DNA of 64,000 nt from Leuctra nigra (GCA_934045905.1 OW203768.1:15218316-15282315), one strand, 5' to 3'. Numbered from the stretch's first letter, positions 24,442 through 36,313 are shown. Program-made: numbers and translations. Notes: generated from the sequence alone by a model not told the origin.

Positions 24442-24960
24442 TAACATCCAATATGGCTGGTCATATGGGCGAGATTCATCTCTCTCTGCGAGGTAGAGCG
24501 ACCCGGCGTCGAGCCCCGTGCACCGGACACGCGGCTGAGTTGTGGCTACTTGTGTGTCTGCTTGGAACAGATCCACGCAGCCTCCCTGGACCGCGGCGGC
24601 GCGAGATAACATCTCGGCGCAGAACACACGAGCTCGTTGTTGCAAGAGATTAGAGGATCGCTCAGAGCATTCGCAAACTTAATGTGCATTCAAATTGTAG
24701 TAAACAGTTGTATTGGTTATGATGTAAATAGTGAGGTCAAATAGAACTTGTGTAAGAAACAAGTTTGTTCGTAAATGAAAAATTACTTTTTTCTGTTGTT
24801 TTTTGTACTTTTCGCACTATACAAGTCAAATAGGCAACGGATTGGTCTCATATTTTCATAAAAGGTTCATTGCTATCCAGTTGAGCAAGATCAGTCCTAT
24901 ATATTTCACCGGTAGGTGATTTCTAGTAGGAAAATTGGAAACCATAGATTGATTGAAGTA

Positions 24961-25167
24961 CACTCCTGGACACTGAAATTGGTCCGCGGTCAATGTTCAA
25001 GTGACACTACGGCTAGTATTTAACATTATTTTAATATAATTTTTTGGGTCAAAGACCGGATGGCTAGTGTGAGTTATGGGCCGAAAAATTACTTTAAATA
25101 AATAATAAATACTAGCCTAGGAGTCGAGTCAATATTGACTGCGGACCATTTTTCGTGTCCAGGAGTG
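24961..25167. mobile_element. Tc1/mariner-type MITE
   Basis: Inverted ends CACTCCTGGACACTGAAATT and AATGGTCCG-type complements run about 37 bp, ending GTGTCCAGGAGTG, with flanking TA dinucleotides (24959-24960, 25168-25169). It is 207 bp with no ORF. Confidence 0.8.
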
Positions 25168-26904
25168 TAACTTGATTACTCCATGTAATTTCAAGAACGG
25201 TTATTATCATAAAATTGCAGGAGCTGGATTCGCAAAAGGTTTTAAGCCTTATTCCGGCCTAACTTTATGCCGGTATATCATCATAACTCCAAATAACTCC
25301 ATTACCATGATATTATCATGTTAAAACTTTGTATTTTATCGTTATAAATGGCTATTTGTACAATTAAATTCATAAAGAAATGCCGGTAAAACATGGTAAT
25401 AGTTAATATTGATATTAGATTTTTTGGTCATAAAGTTATACTTCTTTGTAAATCCAGCCCCTGATGTATAAGTTTTATTTCCATGCATTTCGAAGGCTTG
25501 CTTTTCAACGTGTTCACCGAACGCGTAACTTAAAAACAAGACAATTCTAATGTCAAAAGCAGTGGCATCCTTGACAGAACTATTATTTACCATCCCTAAA
25601 GAGAACACCTGTGCATTCTTATGTGCATCCGTCCTTGGCAAACCATCCCTTTCTTTGATCAAAAGAAACATTCTGTGATGTGGTATCTTTGAAATACGGC
25701 AGTTATGTTCGAAAAACATGGTCTTGCATTGATATTTTAATAGCATATAATCAAATTTACAAGTTGCTGGATCCACACAAAATATTCTACTTATACATCT
25801 CTTACTAAAAGATAATACAAAATATAGTGCCTTTAGATAGAGGTAATTAGAAGATAATATGTTTGTGTGTGAATCTATCCCTATATTTATTAACGTCTTC
25901 TTTAACTATTTTCCGATAAATAACCGACAGTGAACATAATAACATCAAATCACGAAGTCTCAATAAATTTGTGTAAGTCCAGTTTTAATATTTGCTTAAA
26001 TCTTGTTCCTGATACTATTTATTACCACTAAACCACGATATTTATTAACACCCTCATTGTCTGTAGTCAGTTGCGAACTCCTTGGTTGCGAACTATCCCT
26101 CTTGAGTAGCGGTTCGTGAAACAAATCACGACCCACGTCGGGAAGCGAACCCTCGTACCCCCTGTCTCTTTTCAGGTAAATTCAGGGCTGAATTCTTTAG
26201 CTGCAGGTTTTATGAGGGGCAACTGAGTGACAGTAGACTTTACGACCGTACAATTCGCGTTTTCGGGCTGACCAGATGGCAGCACTGACCAGCACTGACA
26301 ATGCGTCTATGACAACCGCGACACGCAATTGTCATGGTTACGCGCATTGGTTTGTTGTTGTTGACTTTGGTTTGGTGTCATGGCCGCTTTGTGCGGAATC
26401 GAAGTGTGAGTGAAGTGGAATAACTTGTGAGTAGTGATTAGACTTCAATTTATGTTTTCCACCAGATTCTTTACCATTGTGGTTCATTTCCGAAGATAAT
26501 AAGTATAGGTAGGTACTGCCTTTCTGATTAAAATGACATTGACATTGCCAACATCAATAAAAATGGCGGCAGTTGCCGAAACGAAAACGATTACTTCTAC
26601 AGCACTTATACTTTCACACACTAGAGTGTGCCCCCTTTGCTCGAAATCGCGAATAACGATACATATTTTCCTTGTCGTGGGTTGTCGGTTTGCCAGCCGC
26701 TGAAACGCCTTTTGAGACTACCTGTCTTCTTTCAAATCACTTGGATGAGAAAAACGATTTGTGCAACCGTTCTTCAAATTCTTCAATTACGGCGTATTGC
26801 ATAATACGTACCTACCCATTAAATTTTACATTGAATGCGAAGCAATCGATGCATGATGCTAAACATTATAAATGAATTAACACTTGTCGTCCAGATGGAG
26901 TGTT

Positions 26905-27984
26905 AAGTAAGGTTTCCAAGGGCGGAATTTCGCCGCGTTGCGGGAGAAATTCCGCAAAATGGCCGACTTTGACCAATCACAAGCCAGAAACCCAGGCAGG
27001 GTTGCCTGATATATTGGAGCACGAGGCGCCGCTACGCGGCGCGCAAGTAGTCCAAAGGAGTCGAAATTAAAATTCCGCCAGATAGCCCAATTATCGCCCA
27101 AATTTGGCCCAAATCAGGTGTTTTTCGGGAAATACGATCTCGTAAGGAGACAATGGGGGATCTGGGGGGAGGGCCCCCCAGCACAATGCGGGTCCGGGGC
27201 GCATAGCCCCGGAAAAAATTGGATTTTAGAAATGAATTTGACGCGTTCCTACGCGTTTCAGAAAGATACTCAGCAAGATTTTTCATATAAAAATGTTGAG
27301 ATATGGAGTTTTTAGGCAAAATGTGTGCTTTCTACGACTTTTTTTTATTAGAGACCAAAAAGCGCCTGAAAATATCAGAAGGAGCCCAATCGGCGCATAG
27401 GAGCCAAATCAAAAAATCAGGCGCCAAATGGACCTCCTGAGTAGCCCAATCGGCTACTTATAGCCTAATCTGGCAACCCTGAACCCAGCAGCGAAGTCGC
27501 CGCCGAGAAAGTTGAATCTACTCCTACTTTAGCGGGACGAAATTCGTTCCGCGCACCGGAAGCTGGTAGTTTTCTCACGATTACCGCCAGGTTCGTTGTG
27601 TTATAGATACTATGGTTATAGTTTCCGTTTTTCAGTCGACTTACGATATCGATATTCGATATAAATCAAATCTGTTGTCTGCCGTCAGGTAGTGACATGT
27701 GTTGTCAAGTTTATATTTGTTTATTAATAAAATATGTACTAATAATGGAATATGATCCAGAATATTTTATTGAAGTGGTCTAGGACAATCCTTGTCTTTA
27801 CGATTTTAAGATATCGATCTCGATAGATCGACTTATTTCAGGGCTGCCTAATTTGGCCGCTAGATACCACTACAAACTAGGCGGAGAAAAATTCGCGCTT
27901 GGAAACGGGATACTTCCGCGGAACAAATCAGTCGCGAAATATTTCCCGCAACGCGGCGAAATTCCGCCCTTGGAAACCTTACTT
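26905..27984. mobile_element. Inverted-repeat element with nested hAT
   Basis: Terminal inverted repeats match perfectly for about 41 bp (AAGTAAGGTTTCCAAGGGCG start, complement at the far end) and then more loosely. No convincing target duplication is visible, so the superfamily is open. The interior between 27490 and 27850 is AT-rich without coding potential. A hAT MITE interrupts the left part. Confidence 0.7.
26997..27481. mobile_element. Non-autonomous hAT element, nested
   Basis: Ends CAGGGTTGCCTGAT and AATCTGGCAACCCTG, flanked by AACCCAGG (26989-26996) and AACCCAGC (27482-27489), an 8-bp duplication with one change. It contains the GC-rich stem-loop module GGTCCGGGGCGCATAGCCCC (about 27191-27210), also seen in hAT elements with different ends. 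Subterminal AGCCCAAT words repeat. Confidence 0.85.
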
Positions 27985-28361
27985 TACCATGTTTGCTTAT
28001 CTGCCCAGCTTTCGCCGGGCATTCCAAAAATTTTTTATAGACTCATCATGTGTTCCTCTCCACAGTAAACTTTAGTAAAAGGCGAAAGTTTATTATGTTT
28101 TGAAGAGAAACCAGAGTACCTTTTGCTAAATTTGAAATCTGTATTTGGTAACATTGCGTTACGCACATCGACGACGTTACTGTCATGAAAGTATAATCAG
28201 CGCATTCTGTTGCGGACTGCGAGGAACTACACTAGTTGTTACCGCTGCGGTGGTGACAAGAGGAGATACAATTTGCCGCCCTTTTCCAACTCAAAGCATT
28301 TGCTCTCTCTTCGCATTTTGTCATTTTCGGAGAGCTAATAGTCCTGTCAAATGAGAGATTT

Positions 28362-28969
28362 ACCCAAAACTAATTGTAACATTTAGTTTTTTGGTGTCAT
28401 TCTCTTCAGAAAAAATGCGCTCTACAACATATCCAAAATCCGCCAAAATCCGCGCACCGGAAGTACTTTTTAATCACTTTTTAAGTTATTTTCCATGTTA
28501 ATTCCCTCTTGCCAAAAAAAACTTTTTTCATGTAACTCCGACTTTGACGAAACTAAGCAGAATTGTTCACATCCTAAATGAACAAAAAAAGCTCTCTTGG
28601 TGTTTTTCTTTAAATCTTATCGTTTGGGAAATATGGCCCATCGAAAAGTCATATTTTAGTCAGTTTTCGACTTTTCGAGTGTAATTTGACGATTTGCGAG
28701 GTCCATATTTCCCAAACGATAAGATTTAGAGAAAAACGCTCATAGAGCTTTTTTTGTTCATTTAGGATGGTGAACAATTCTTCCAAGTTTCGTCAAAATT
28801 GGAATTACATTTTTTTTTGCAAGATGGAATTAGCATGGGAAATTAACTTAAAAAGTGATTAAAAAGTACTTTCAGTGCGCGGATTTTGGCGGATTTTGGA
28901 TATGTTGTAGAGGGAATTTTTCTGAAGAGAATGACATAAAAAACCCAAATGTTACAATTTATTTTGGGG
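28362..28969. mobile_element. Long-hairpin element, family H, copy 2
   Basis: Inverted arms of about 290 bp, with CCCAAAACTAATTGTAACAT at the left end and its approximate complement at the right. It shares with the 9.5-10.2 kb copy the words AAAAAGTGATTAAAAAGTAC, GGGAAATATGG and TTCGTCAAAAT (or complements). Outermost portions differ from that copy. No ORF. Confidence 0.8.
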
Positions 28970-29239
28970 TTGGTCATTTTTAAGCCTGGTTTGACTGGAC
29001 TATAAATTCGAACATTTGGTTCCTGACTGATGATCTTGTATATTATTGCTAGGGCTATGAAACGTCCAAAAAGGCAGGCAAACCGTACCTTAAAACTATT
29101 AAAAAATTACCACAAAATGCCGAAAACGGACCAAAGAAATTTTGTGTTATTTAATATTCGTTAACAATTATTCTTCTATGTATCGGTTTAGGAGTTGGAC
29201 TTTGAGTAATATATTTAATAATAATCATCTTTCCGCTGG

Positions 29240-30985
29240 TTCCAATTCAATGGGTCAGGGGGTGGGTGTTCCCACCAACACTAGGGCCGCAGGACTACTG
29301 GAGACCGGCTGGCCACGCCTGGCGTCTCCTCCTCATCTTCTTTTTCTTCCTCCACTTCCAATTGTTCCACAAACTGCCTCCACATTGTTCTGTCCTCCCA
29401 CTGTCTCTCAGCCTCCAACTCACTCCAACTTCCTCCTCTCTCCAGCACATCATCCTTGATCAGTCCAATCCACCTGTCTCTTGGTCGCCCCACTCTCCGT
29501 GTTCCCACTGTAGCCGCTTCAAACACCCGCCTTGGCACTCTGTCGGTTCCCATCCTCTTCATGTGGCCAAACCACCGAAGCCTCTCTCTGCCCAGCTTGA
29601 ACCCCAATCTTTCAACCCTCAGCTCTCTTCTTATCTTCATACTTCGAACCCTATCCATTCTTGTCACCCCATTCACGCTCCTCAAAAACTTCATCTCTGC
29701 TGCCTGAAGCTGATCCACTTCCTTTCCTCCAGCTGACCATGTCACTGCCCCGTATGTGAGAATTGGCAGGAAATACATTTTAAACATGATCATTTTACAC
29801 ACTTTTGGAAATTTCTCATGCCACAGCAACTTCCTCACTGCCTGATAGAAACCCTCTGCTTTCCTTCTTCTTTCCTGTACTTCTCTATCTACTTTTGCCT
29901 TGTTGGTGAGCAGGCTCCCCAGGTACTTAAATTCCTCTTTTTCTTTCAGCCATCCATCCCTCATCTTGATTCTGGCATGTCCTTGTCTTATCTTTTTCCG
30001 TTCCATTGTCATTACTTCACTCTTCTCTTCGCTTATTCTCAAACCCATCTTCTCTGTCTCTTCACTCCACTTATCAATCTTTAACTGCACTTCCTCCCTA
30101 GTTCCTCCCCACACCACCACATCATCCGCATAAATCAACGTTTGAGTATCGATCCCCTCATCTGGCTCTACTTTCTTCAGTAACTCGTCCATTACTATGA
30201 TGAACAGCATTGGTGATAGAACACTCCCTTGCCGAAGCCCTTCACTAATATTAAACCATTCCGATCTCCCCACTCCCGACTGCTCACAACTCACACTGTT
30301 CCGGTACATACTTTTGATCCGCTCAACCAACTCCTTGCCTATTCCTCTCTTTACCAAACACTCCCACACTCTTTCCCTTGGCAACCTATCATATGCCTTC
30401 TCCAAGTCCAAGAAGGCCATATGCATTGCTTGACCCTTCTCCCACTGCTGCTCCATCATCTGACGCACGGTGAAAATTGCGTCAATTGTAGACCGCCCTC
30501 TCCTAAATCCATACTGCTCCTCTCTCAACCCCTCTTCCACATAATTCTTCAATCTACACTCCACTATTTTCTCAAACAACTTCGCACACTGGCATAGTAA
30601 TGTCACTCCCCTATAATTACTGCATTTCTTGCGATCCCCTTTCTTGAAAAGAGGGACAATTACTCCTTTCTCCCAGTCTGTTGGAATTTTCTTCTGTTTC
30701 CATGCTGCTTTAATCACACGGTAAAGCCATCTTATACCCGCATCCCCCGCTGCTTTCACCATCTCTATCGTCACCTCATCAATGCCTGGTGCTCGGCCAT
30801 TCTTCATCTCTTTGAGGGCTCTTGTTATTTCCACCTCAGTAAGCTCCTCCTCCATTCCAATTTCTTCCACTTCCTCTCCAAACTGCTGCTCTCCTTCACC
30901 CACTGGTACACCTTGTTTCTTTCCTACATTTAGGAGATTCTCAAAGTACTCTCCCCACAAACTATTTATTTCTTCCACGTTACAT
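29240..30985 (-). mobile_element. 5'-truncated non-LTR retrotransposon (RTE-like LINE)
   Basis: Minus-strand element made of a reverse-transcriptase ORF plus a short 3' stretch that ends near GATGATTATTATTAAAT. The endonuclease part and 5' end are missing: coding similarity stops at about 30980, next to a low-complexity ACGTACTAAATTA-type flank. The open frame has no internal stop, so the insertion looks recent. RTE-like is an inference from the C-terminal motif set. Confidence 0.85.
29281..30978 (-). CDS. Reverse transcriptase ORF fragment of the LINE
   Basis: A 565-residue open frame with the RNA-directed DNA polymerase motifs in order: NYRGVTLL (about 121-128), QYGFRRGRST (155-164), FLDLEKAYD with a catalytic Asp (189-197), GLRQGSVLSP (247-256) and YADD (283-286), then YLGSLLT. 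The C-terminal part has RLRWFGHMKRM and GRPRDRW, common in RTE-like and related LINEs. It would copy the element's RNA at a nicked target. The first codon of the frame is GTG at the truncation point and no ATG lies upstream before a stop, so this is a fragment. The apurinic-type endonuclease expected before the RT is absent, so it cannot be autonomous. Confidence 0.9.
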   Translation of the reverse strand: MEEINSLWGEYFENLLNVGKKQGVPVGEGEQQFGEEVEEIGMEEELTEVEITRALKEMKNGRAPGIDEVTIEMVKAAGDAGIRWLYRVIKAAWKQKKIPTDWEKGVIVPLFKKGDRKKCSNYRGVTLLCQCAKLFEKIVECRLKNYVEEGLREEQYGFRRGRSTIDAIFTVRQMMEQQWEKGQAMHMAFLDLEKAYDRLPRERVWECLVKRGIGKELVERIKSMYRNSVSCEQSGVGRSEWFNISEGLRQGSVLSPMLFIIVMDELLKKVEPDEGIDTQTLIYADDVVVWGGTREEVQLKIDKWSEETEKMGLRISEEKSEVMTMERKKIRQGHARIKMRDGWLKEKEEFKYLGSLLTNKAKVDREVQERRRKAEGFYQAVRKLLWHEKFPKVCKMIMFKMYFLPILTYGAVTWSAGGKEVDQLQAAEMKFLRSVNGVTRMDRVRSMKIRRELRVERLGFKLGRERLRWFGHMKRMGTDRVPRRVFEAATVGTRRVGRPRDRWIGLIKDDVLERGGSWSELEAERQWEDRTMWRQFVEQLEVEEEKEDEEETPGVASRSPVVLRP

Positions 30986-31625
30986 ACTAACGTACTAAAT
31001 TAACGTACTAAATTACTAAATTAACGTAAAATTATTGTATGAATGTGTCAATGTATTAAATGTTAATTGTTGATGGGCATCCAAATAATGGATGGAAATT
31101 TTATGAATTGTGGTGCAGGCAAAAATTCATAAAATTGTTGTAACCTACAACAAACATTTCATATTATTTTCCACGATAATTTAAAAAAATGAGAAAAATA
31201 CCTTAAATTGGCAAGAAAAGGACAGAAATCATCAAAAATAAAGAAAAATAAATTTCAGGCAAAATGTAACACATATGTTTGAAATCAGAAAGACATGAAA
31301 CATATTTATATATTATTTTTAAACGTGTCTGAACAGATAACGAAAAAAGGATGTCGTAAACATCCTAGCCTAATTATTGCAATCCAGTTAAATTACTTTT
31401 GAGACACTTATAGCACAGACGGCTATAACTAGTCTGTAGTATTACCATTAGTTTAAGCTACAGTTAGCTTAAGCTGCACTTCAGAATACTCGGTGTATTA
31501 CCATAATGTACTGCAATTCAATTCCGGGACTTATTTCCTCAGTTTAAATTAACCTCATGCTATACATTGATTGCAGTTTATTAAAGCTATTCTGCAAGAT
31601 AAAAAGGTAAAAACACCACAAAGAG

Positions 31626-32160
31626 CAGTGTTGTGACTTATAATAGTTAATTAATAGCTAAATTAGACATTAGATTATTAGATAATTATTAGATAATAAA
31701 TATCTATCTAGGTAATTATCTAGACAATTAAATAATTGGTTATCTTTTTTTATATCTAGATAAAAAATACTGTTATCTATTGGCAATTATCTAGATAAAA
31801 AATATAAAATTCAAATATTTTCAAATATGCATGTTTGTATGAACATGCACGAACCTCAAATTTCAGATGGTATGAAAATGGAAAATCGTCCGTTTAGTCG
31901 CATTAGTCGGCTTGTTTTGACGGCCCAAGTTTTAAAATTTCGAGTACCGAATTTAGGATTCGAAAATAATAAGGGAACAGTAGTATTTGGTAAACAAATA
32001 TTTCTTATCTATTAAAATTATATAGATAATTATTTTTCATCTTTATCTATTATCTAGATGATTTTTTGGAAATTTATCTATTATCTTATCTAGATAATTT
32101 TTTGACTGGTTATCTTTTTCTTTATTTAGATAAAAATAAAATTATCTAATCACAACACTG
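31626..32160. mobile_element. Non-autonomous hAT element filled with TATCTAGATAA
   Basis: Ends CAGTGTTGTGACTTATAA and AATCACAACACTG, with a perfect 8-bp duplication ACAAAGAG (31618-31625, 32161-32168). Most of the interior is variants of TTATCTAGATAA, especially in the outer thirds. A 62-residue ORF in the middle looks incidental. Confidence 0.9.
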
Positions 32161-32225
32161 ACAAAGAGTATTCCCGATTTGGATCTTAACTTATAACTAA
32201 ACTGAAGATTAAACTAATGGTTTAA

Positions 32226-32856
32226 GGTGGCTGTATATCACGTGACTTTTCAACCAAAAAGCTACACATTTTCATTTGGAAGGGTTCAGTTCAGCAAATA
32301 CTTCTCACTCATCAGATAATTTAGGACGCATCAGTTGGACCTAATCTACGCAGAAAAAAACTGCGAAAATAACATATTCGATGATTTTACTTCCTTGCAC
32401 CTAAATATTCTCAAATCAAGACCTGAAGTTGAAGGAAATTCTATGAGTTGCCAAGAACAGCAAACATTACTCTAATAAAAAGGCATGTATGCATCACAAA
32501 CCTGACGCAATATCAGAATGTATAACATGCGCTCATTCTTCGTCTTTCCAGTGAAATGTTGAGACATTAATTATACCTATCCACTATTATGAATGTAATG
32601 ATTAAACGAACAGCACTTGGTTTTGACAGTCTTCACACGCGTACGTATACACGAAATTTGTGTTGTTTTTATTATTAAAATCACTGCAAAATTAAATAAT
32701 ATTGACTGCAAATATTGATAAGCTCAAGTATGCAGTGAATTTCCTTCATAAATCACCTTGGATTACTCAACATGAACGATGTAAGGTATGTACTCATAGG
32801 TAACTATTTCTTTTGATCGGATGTAGAGAAATAAAGTCACGTGATATACAGCCACC
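32226..32856. mobile_element. TTAA-flanked MITE (piggyBac-like)
   Basis: Perfect 21-bp inverted ends starting GGTGGCTGTATATCACGTG, flanked by TTAA on both sides (32222-32225, 32857-32860), the piggyBac target signature. It is 631 bp with no transposase. The related element at 37.8-38.4 kb has similar outer bases. Confidence 0.8.
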
Positions 32857-33445
32857 TTAAGTTACATAAATGAAACCAGCCCACATGATTGTGTGATTCT
32901 GCGGTAGCGGCTCTCTTCTCTTCTCTCTGTATCATCCCTCCTCCGCCCCCGCGGCCGGGGGGTGGTTGGGGGGTAATTATTCGCAAGTTAGCCAATAAAA
33001 CGCGGCGAACGGCTGTTCCGACGCGGGATTGAATCGTTGTTGTTAGCGTCTTCTTCACCTATTATTGCGAGATCGTAGCACGAAGTAAACGTTTCAAGAC
33101 AATACTTTTCGAGCGATAAAATGTTCGTGAAATGTACTTTCGAATGATTTTCTTTCTAACACATCTTTATTAGAAGAGACTGACGATACAATTGAAAGAT
33201 AAATGATTCGTGATTCTGTTGGAAGAACATGAAAGATTACCAATGAGAAAATGAAATTACATAATTTTGAATGGGGATGGGATTTGTAGGGAATTATTTT
33301 TGAAGTCAATTCTCTCTTTCTTGGTAAGAACTGAGCAATTAGTACGTTTTTCTCCTTTCTTTCTTTGGATGAAATAACGTATACAAAAGCCTGGAAACTC
33401 GTATTATTTTCTACAGCATATTCGGAAAAATATTCTACTCCTACC

Positions 33446-33698
33446 TTTGCGACGATAAACCAGCTATAACTAACATTTGCTCGCGCAACACAAGCCATAC
33501 TTTCAATATTGTGTATTACTTGCATTTTTACAGATGGAATCTTTCTTATGTTTTTCGTAGATAGCCTATATAGTTTTCTATCTACCAAAATTGTAAGAAA
33601 TGCTCCATCTGTAAGAAATGAAAGTATACACATTGAAAGCATGACTTGCTCTGCGTGAGTGAGCAAATGTTAGTTAACCCCCCGTCGACGCGACCCCT
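33446..33698. mobile_element. Palindromic MITE, family M, copy 2
   Basis: Shares TAACATTTGCTCGCGCAAC at the left, with its complement at the right, and ACAGATGGAATCTTTCTTAT with the copy at 20.4 kb. The 190-residue minus-strand ORF at 33094-33666 overlaps it. Confidence 0.75.
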
Positions 33699-34987
33699 CC
33701 ATTACCTTTGACCTCTCCTATTACCTCTTAGGCAACTAATTAACACCTTTTAGTCAGTGGGTGAATTGACTAATAGTAATTGACCAGTCCATTGACCTCG
33801 AAACATCCCTAATTTAAGTAAATAGTCAATGTTATCAGCAGTAAAGATATAATTTGAAGGGTGGGGTGGGAAGAGATGGTTTGAAGAGTTCTCTTTGTTA
33901 TGCCTCTTTAGGTACAAAGTCGGTTTTACAACCACATTCCTAAATTGCTAATTTTCTAGTTCGGGAAAGTGACTCTCTACTATAGTACTATGATATTGTG
34001 TACCTACATGTGCAACATCATATAGTGCTATCCAACTCTATGTGCTAGTAGAGATTCACCTTGTTTCACTTCCCCGTGCTTTTCGCAGATACGCCCGAAC
34101 TCAGCTTTTAATATTTTAGTTGGAAGTTATGAGAAGAGCGGAGTAACCGTTCGAGGGAATATTAGTATTCGGCATCACAGAGCTCGATGTTCTTGCAAAC
34201 AGTTATCCCTGCATGAGTTTGCGCGGTTTTATTCCAAACATGACCAAATCCGAATTGAATAACAATTTTTTGACCACGACCGCATCCATCCAAAATCAGA
34301 AATCTTCATTACCTTTTTTGTGCCTAACAATTAAATCATATATCCATCGAAGGTGCAGAATTTTCGAATAAAATCGGTCTACTTTGTAATTCATACGAAA
34401 AGTTGTTCATAAATTATACTCTCTGCTCTAAGGAAGGGTGCAGAGGCTACATTTCATGGTGTATTTATTAGCTTTAACCATTTTTAGACTGTCAAATATA
34501 TTCTTAAAAAGTTAAATTCACGTACCTCATTTATAAGTACGGACATTCGGCAACTTAAAAATTGTAATAAAACGCGTACTTTCACTCTACAAATTATAAG
34601 CCTTTTCTGTAGATTATTCCCTGAACGGATATATTTAATGTTTGGTAAAAGTTACACGAATTGGTGTGCAATTCCGAATGAAGTATTGTGACGTCAGCAT
34701 CTCTCTTCTCCGTTCTCTCTGTGGCTTTGGCAACTTGTTTTCTCTCTCCCCAGTCCTCGAGCAACAGTTAGCGTTCGAAAAGAGGGATTAAAATTAAATC
34801 GAGACGCGGAAAAGAACAAGGAATAAATCTGCTTTGTCTTGCTAAGTCGATTCCCAACTCTCTTGATGGGGGATTCAAAGTTAACAAACCATCTGTTTCA
34901 TTCTCAAGTGCCGGGCTTGTTTCAATGGACCTTTCTATCTTCGACAATACAAACACAGCGATGGAAGGGGAAAGTAGTTGAATGCTA

Positions 34988-35383
34988 GGGAAGTCTCGTG
35001 AAATTTTATTCTAGTTATTTGTAAATATCAACACAAATAACGATGACAAACACACTTATCACCAGCAAAATTTAAAATTTTCTTTCATAAAAATCAAATT
35101 CAAATGTCATTGGATATTTTGACGGGAAAAACGGCAGGCAAGAATCGGGATTGTGATGTCATTTCCAAGTCTCCAACAATGTGTAACCATGGTGATTCCG
35201 TTGTTGCCATGGCAATATAGCGGATTGTGATGTCATTGTCAATTTTCCTGTTTTACAAAATTAATTATCTACTATGAAAACTATTCGTCTCACAACAAAA
35301 ATAATACCATATCTGTGTTCAGCAACATCTCAACATTCATAAAACAAATATTATTCTGAAATCTAATTTTACGGAGACTTCCC
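34988..35383. mobile_element. TA-flanked MITE carrying X-box-like words
   Basis: Ends GGGAAGTCTCGTGAAATTTT and AATTTTACGGAGACTTCCC, flanked by TA (34986-34987, 35384-35385), suggesting Tc1/mariner. The interior has two RFX-like palindromes, GTAACCATGGTGAT (35183-35196) and GTTGCCATGGCAAT (35203-35216), and two GATTGTGATGTCATT blocks. Confidence 0.65.
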
Positions 35384-36094
35384 TATTTCGGTTCTAGCTT
35401 ATTCTCGACGAAATATTTCACCAAACGATCTCTTTTCTGATCATAATTTGTACCGGCTTTCCAAGTGCACACTTTTTACATTTATAGTCGGCAGTAATCC
35501 TAACGGTAAAACCCAGAGATTACCCAAAGATCGCCATAGCTTTGAACCTTAAAATTATATACAAAGAGAAAAATAGTCTCAACGTATTTAAAAATCGTGA
35601 AACTATACGATATTTTTTCACCTATTTGTTGAGGTTGACCATCAAATAGAAATCCAAGAAACACACATATTATTACAAGTCGAATTTGATTAGAGTAATT
35701 TTCTTTTATCAATTCCTGATTGATAACACTGATCAGTCCTGCTACTCTTTACAACACTATTGCAAGGCATTTGATTGATCAAACTCGTATGCAATGCGTG
35801 GCGCCATTTTTTGATTTACACTTTCTATAAAAGCGACGTATCTTCGTATGTGCGACAAACTGCTGAAGGTTTGATGGCTTAAACTTCACCCTTAGGCATA
35901 TAATCCTGGCCCTCACATTCTGGGTGAGATTTATTACTTGATTGTATTAAGGAAACATGTTGAGAAGGATCTTCTTTTTCTTTAGACTTTGTGGGGTCGG
36001 CAAAATAAAAAATAGTTACGTAATTCCATTATTTTTCTTATTGTAAAAAAAACAATAGGTACTTGTTTTAACATCTTCCGGTTTTCAAACAGGG

Positions 36095-36313
36095 GCGCGT
36101 TTTCTTTTCTCCTCCTTCCGCATGTTTGAATAGCAACCCCACTTGTTCCCAACAAGCGCGGCGCTGAAGTGGCGGCATTTCTCCGGCGTCGGTAACTGAA
36201 TCCCCCCTCCCCCGCCCCCGCCCCCTGACGACGCCGCCATCAATGAGAGTGTGAGCGGCGTCTTCGCCTGCCGCCTAACTGTGTCACACGTGCGGGGGGG
36301 GGGGGGGGGGGGG
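36095..36313. promoter_or_regulatory. CpG-rich patch with GC-boxes and poly-G
   Basis: Strong local rise in GC and CpG content with GC-box runs CCCCCGCCCCCGCCCCC and CACGTG-like CACACGTGCG, ending in a run of 20 G (36294-36313). Candidate internal promoter or enhancer; evidence is compositional only. Confidence 0.3.

Noticed and set aside
25342..25776. 144-residue minus-strand ORF as a gene
   Set aside because: No domain, splice or codon signal; a frame of this length is expected now and then in 64 kb of AT-rich DNA.
26140..26165. A SINE or tRNA on the minus strand from GGGTTCGCTTCCC
   Set aside because: Only a B-box-like word; no A-box at proper spacing and no similarity to the SINE family.
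29266..30597. Plus-strand ORFs opposite the LINE
   Set aside because: They are shadows of the reverse-transcriptase frame; only the minus strand shows RT motifs.
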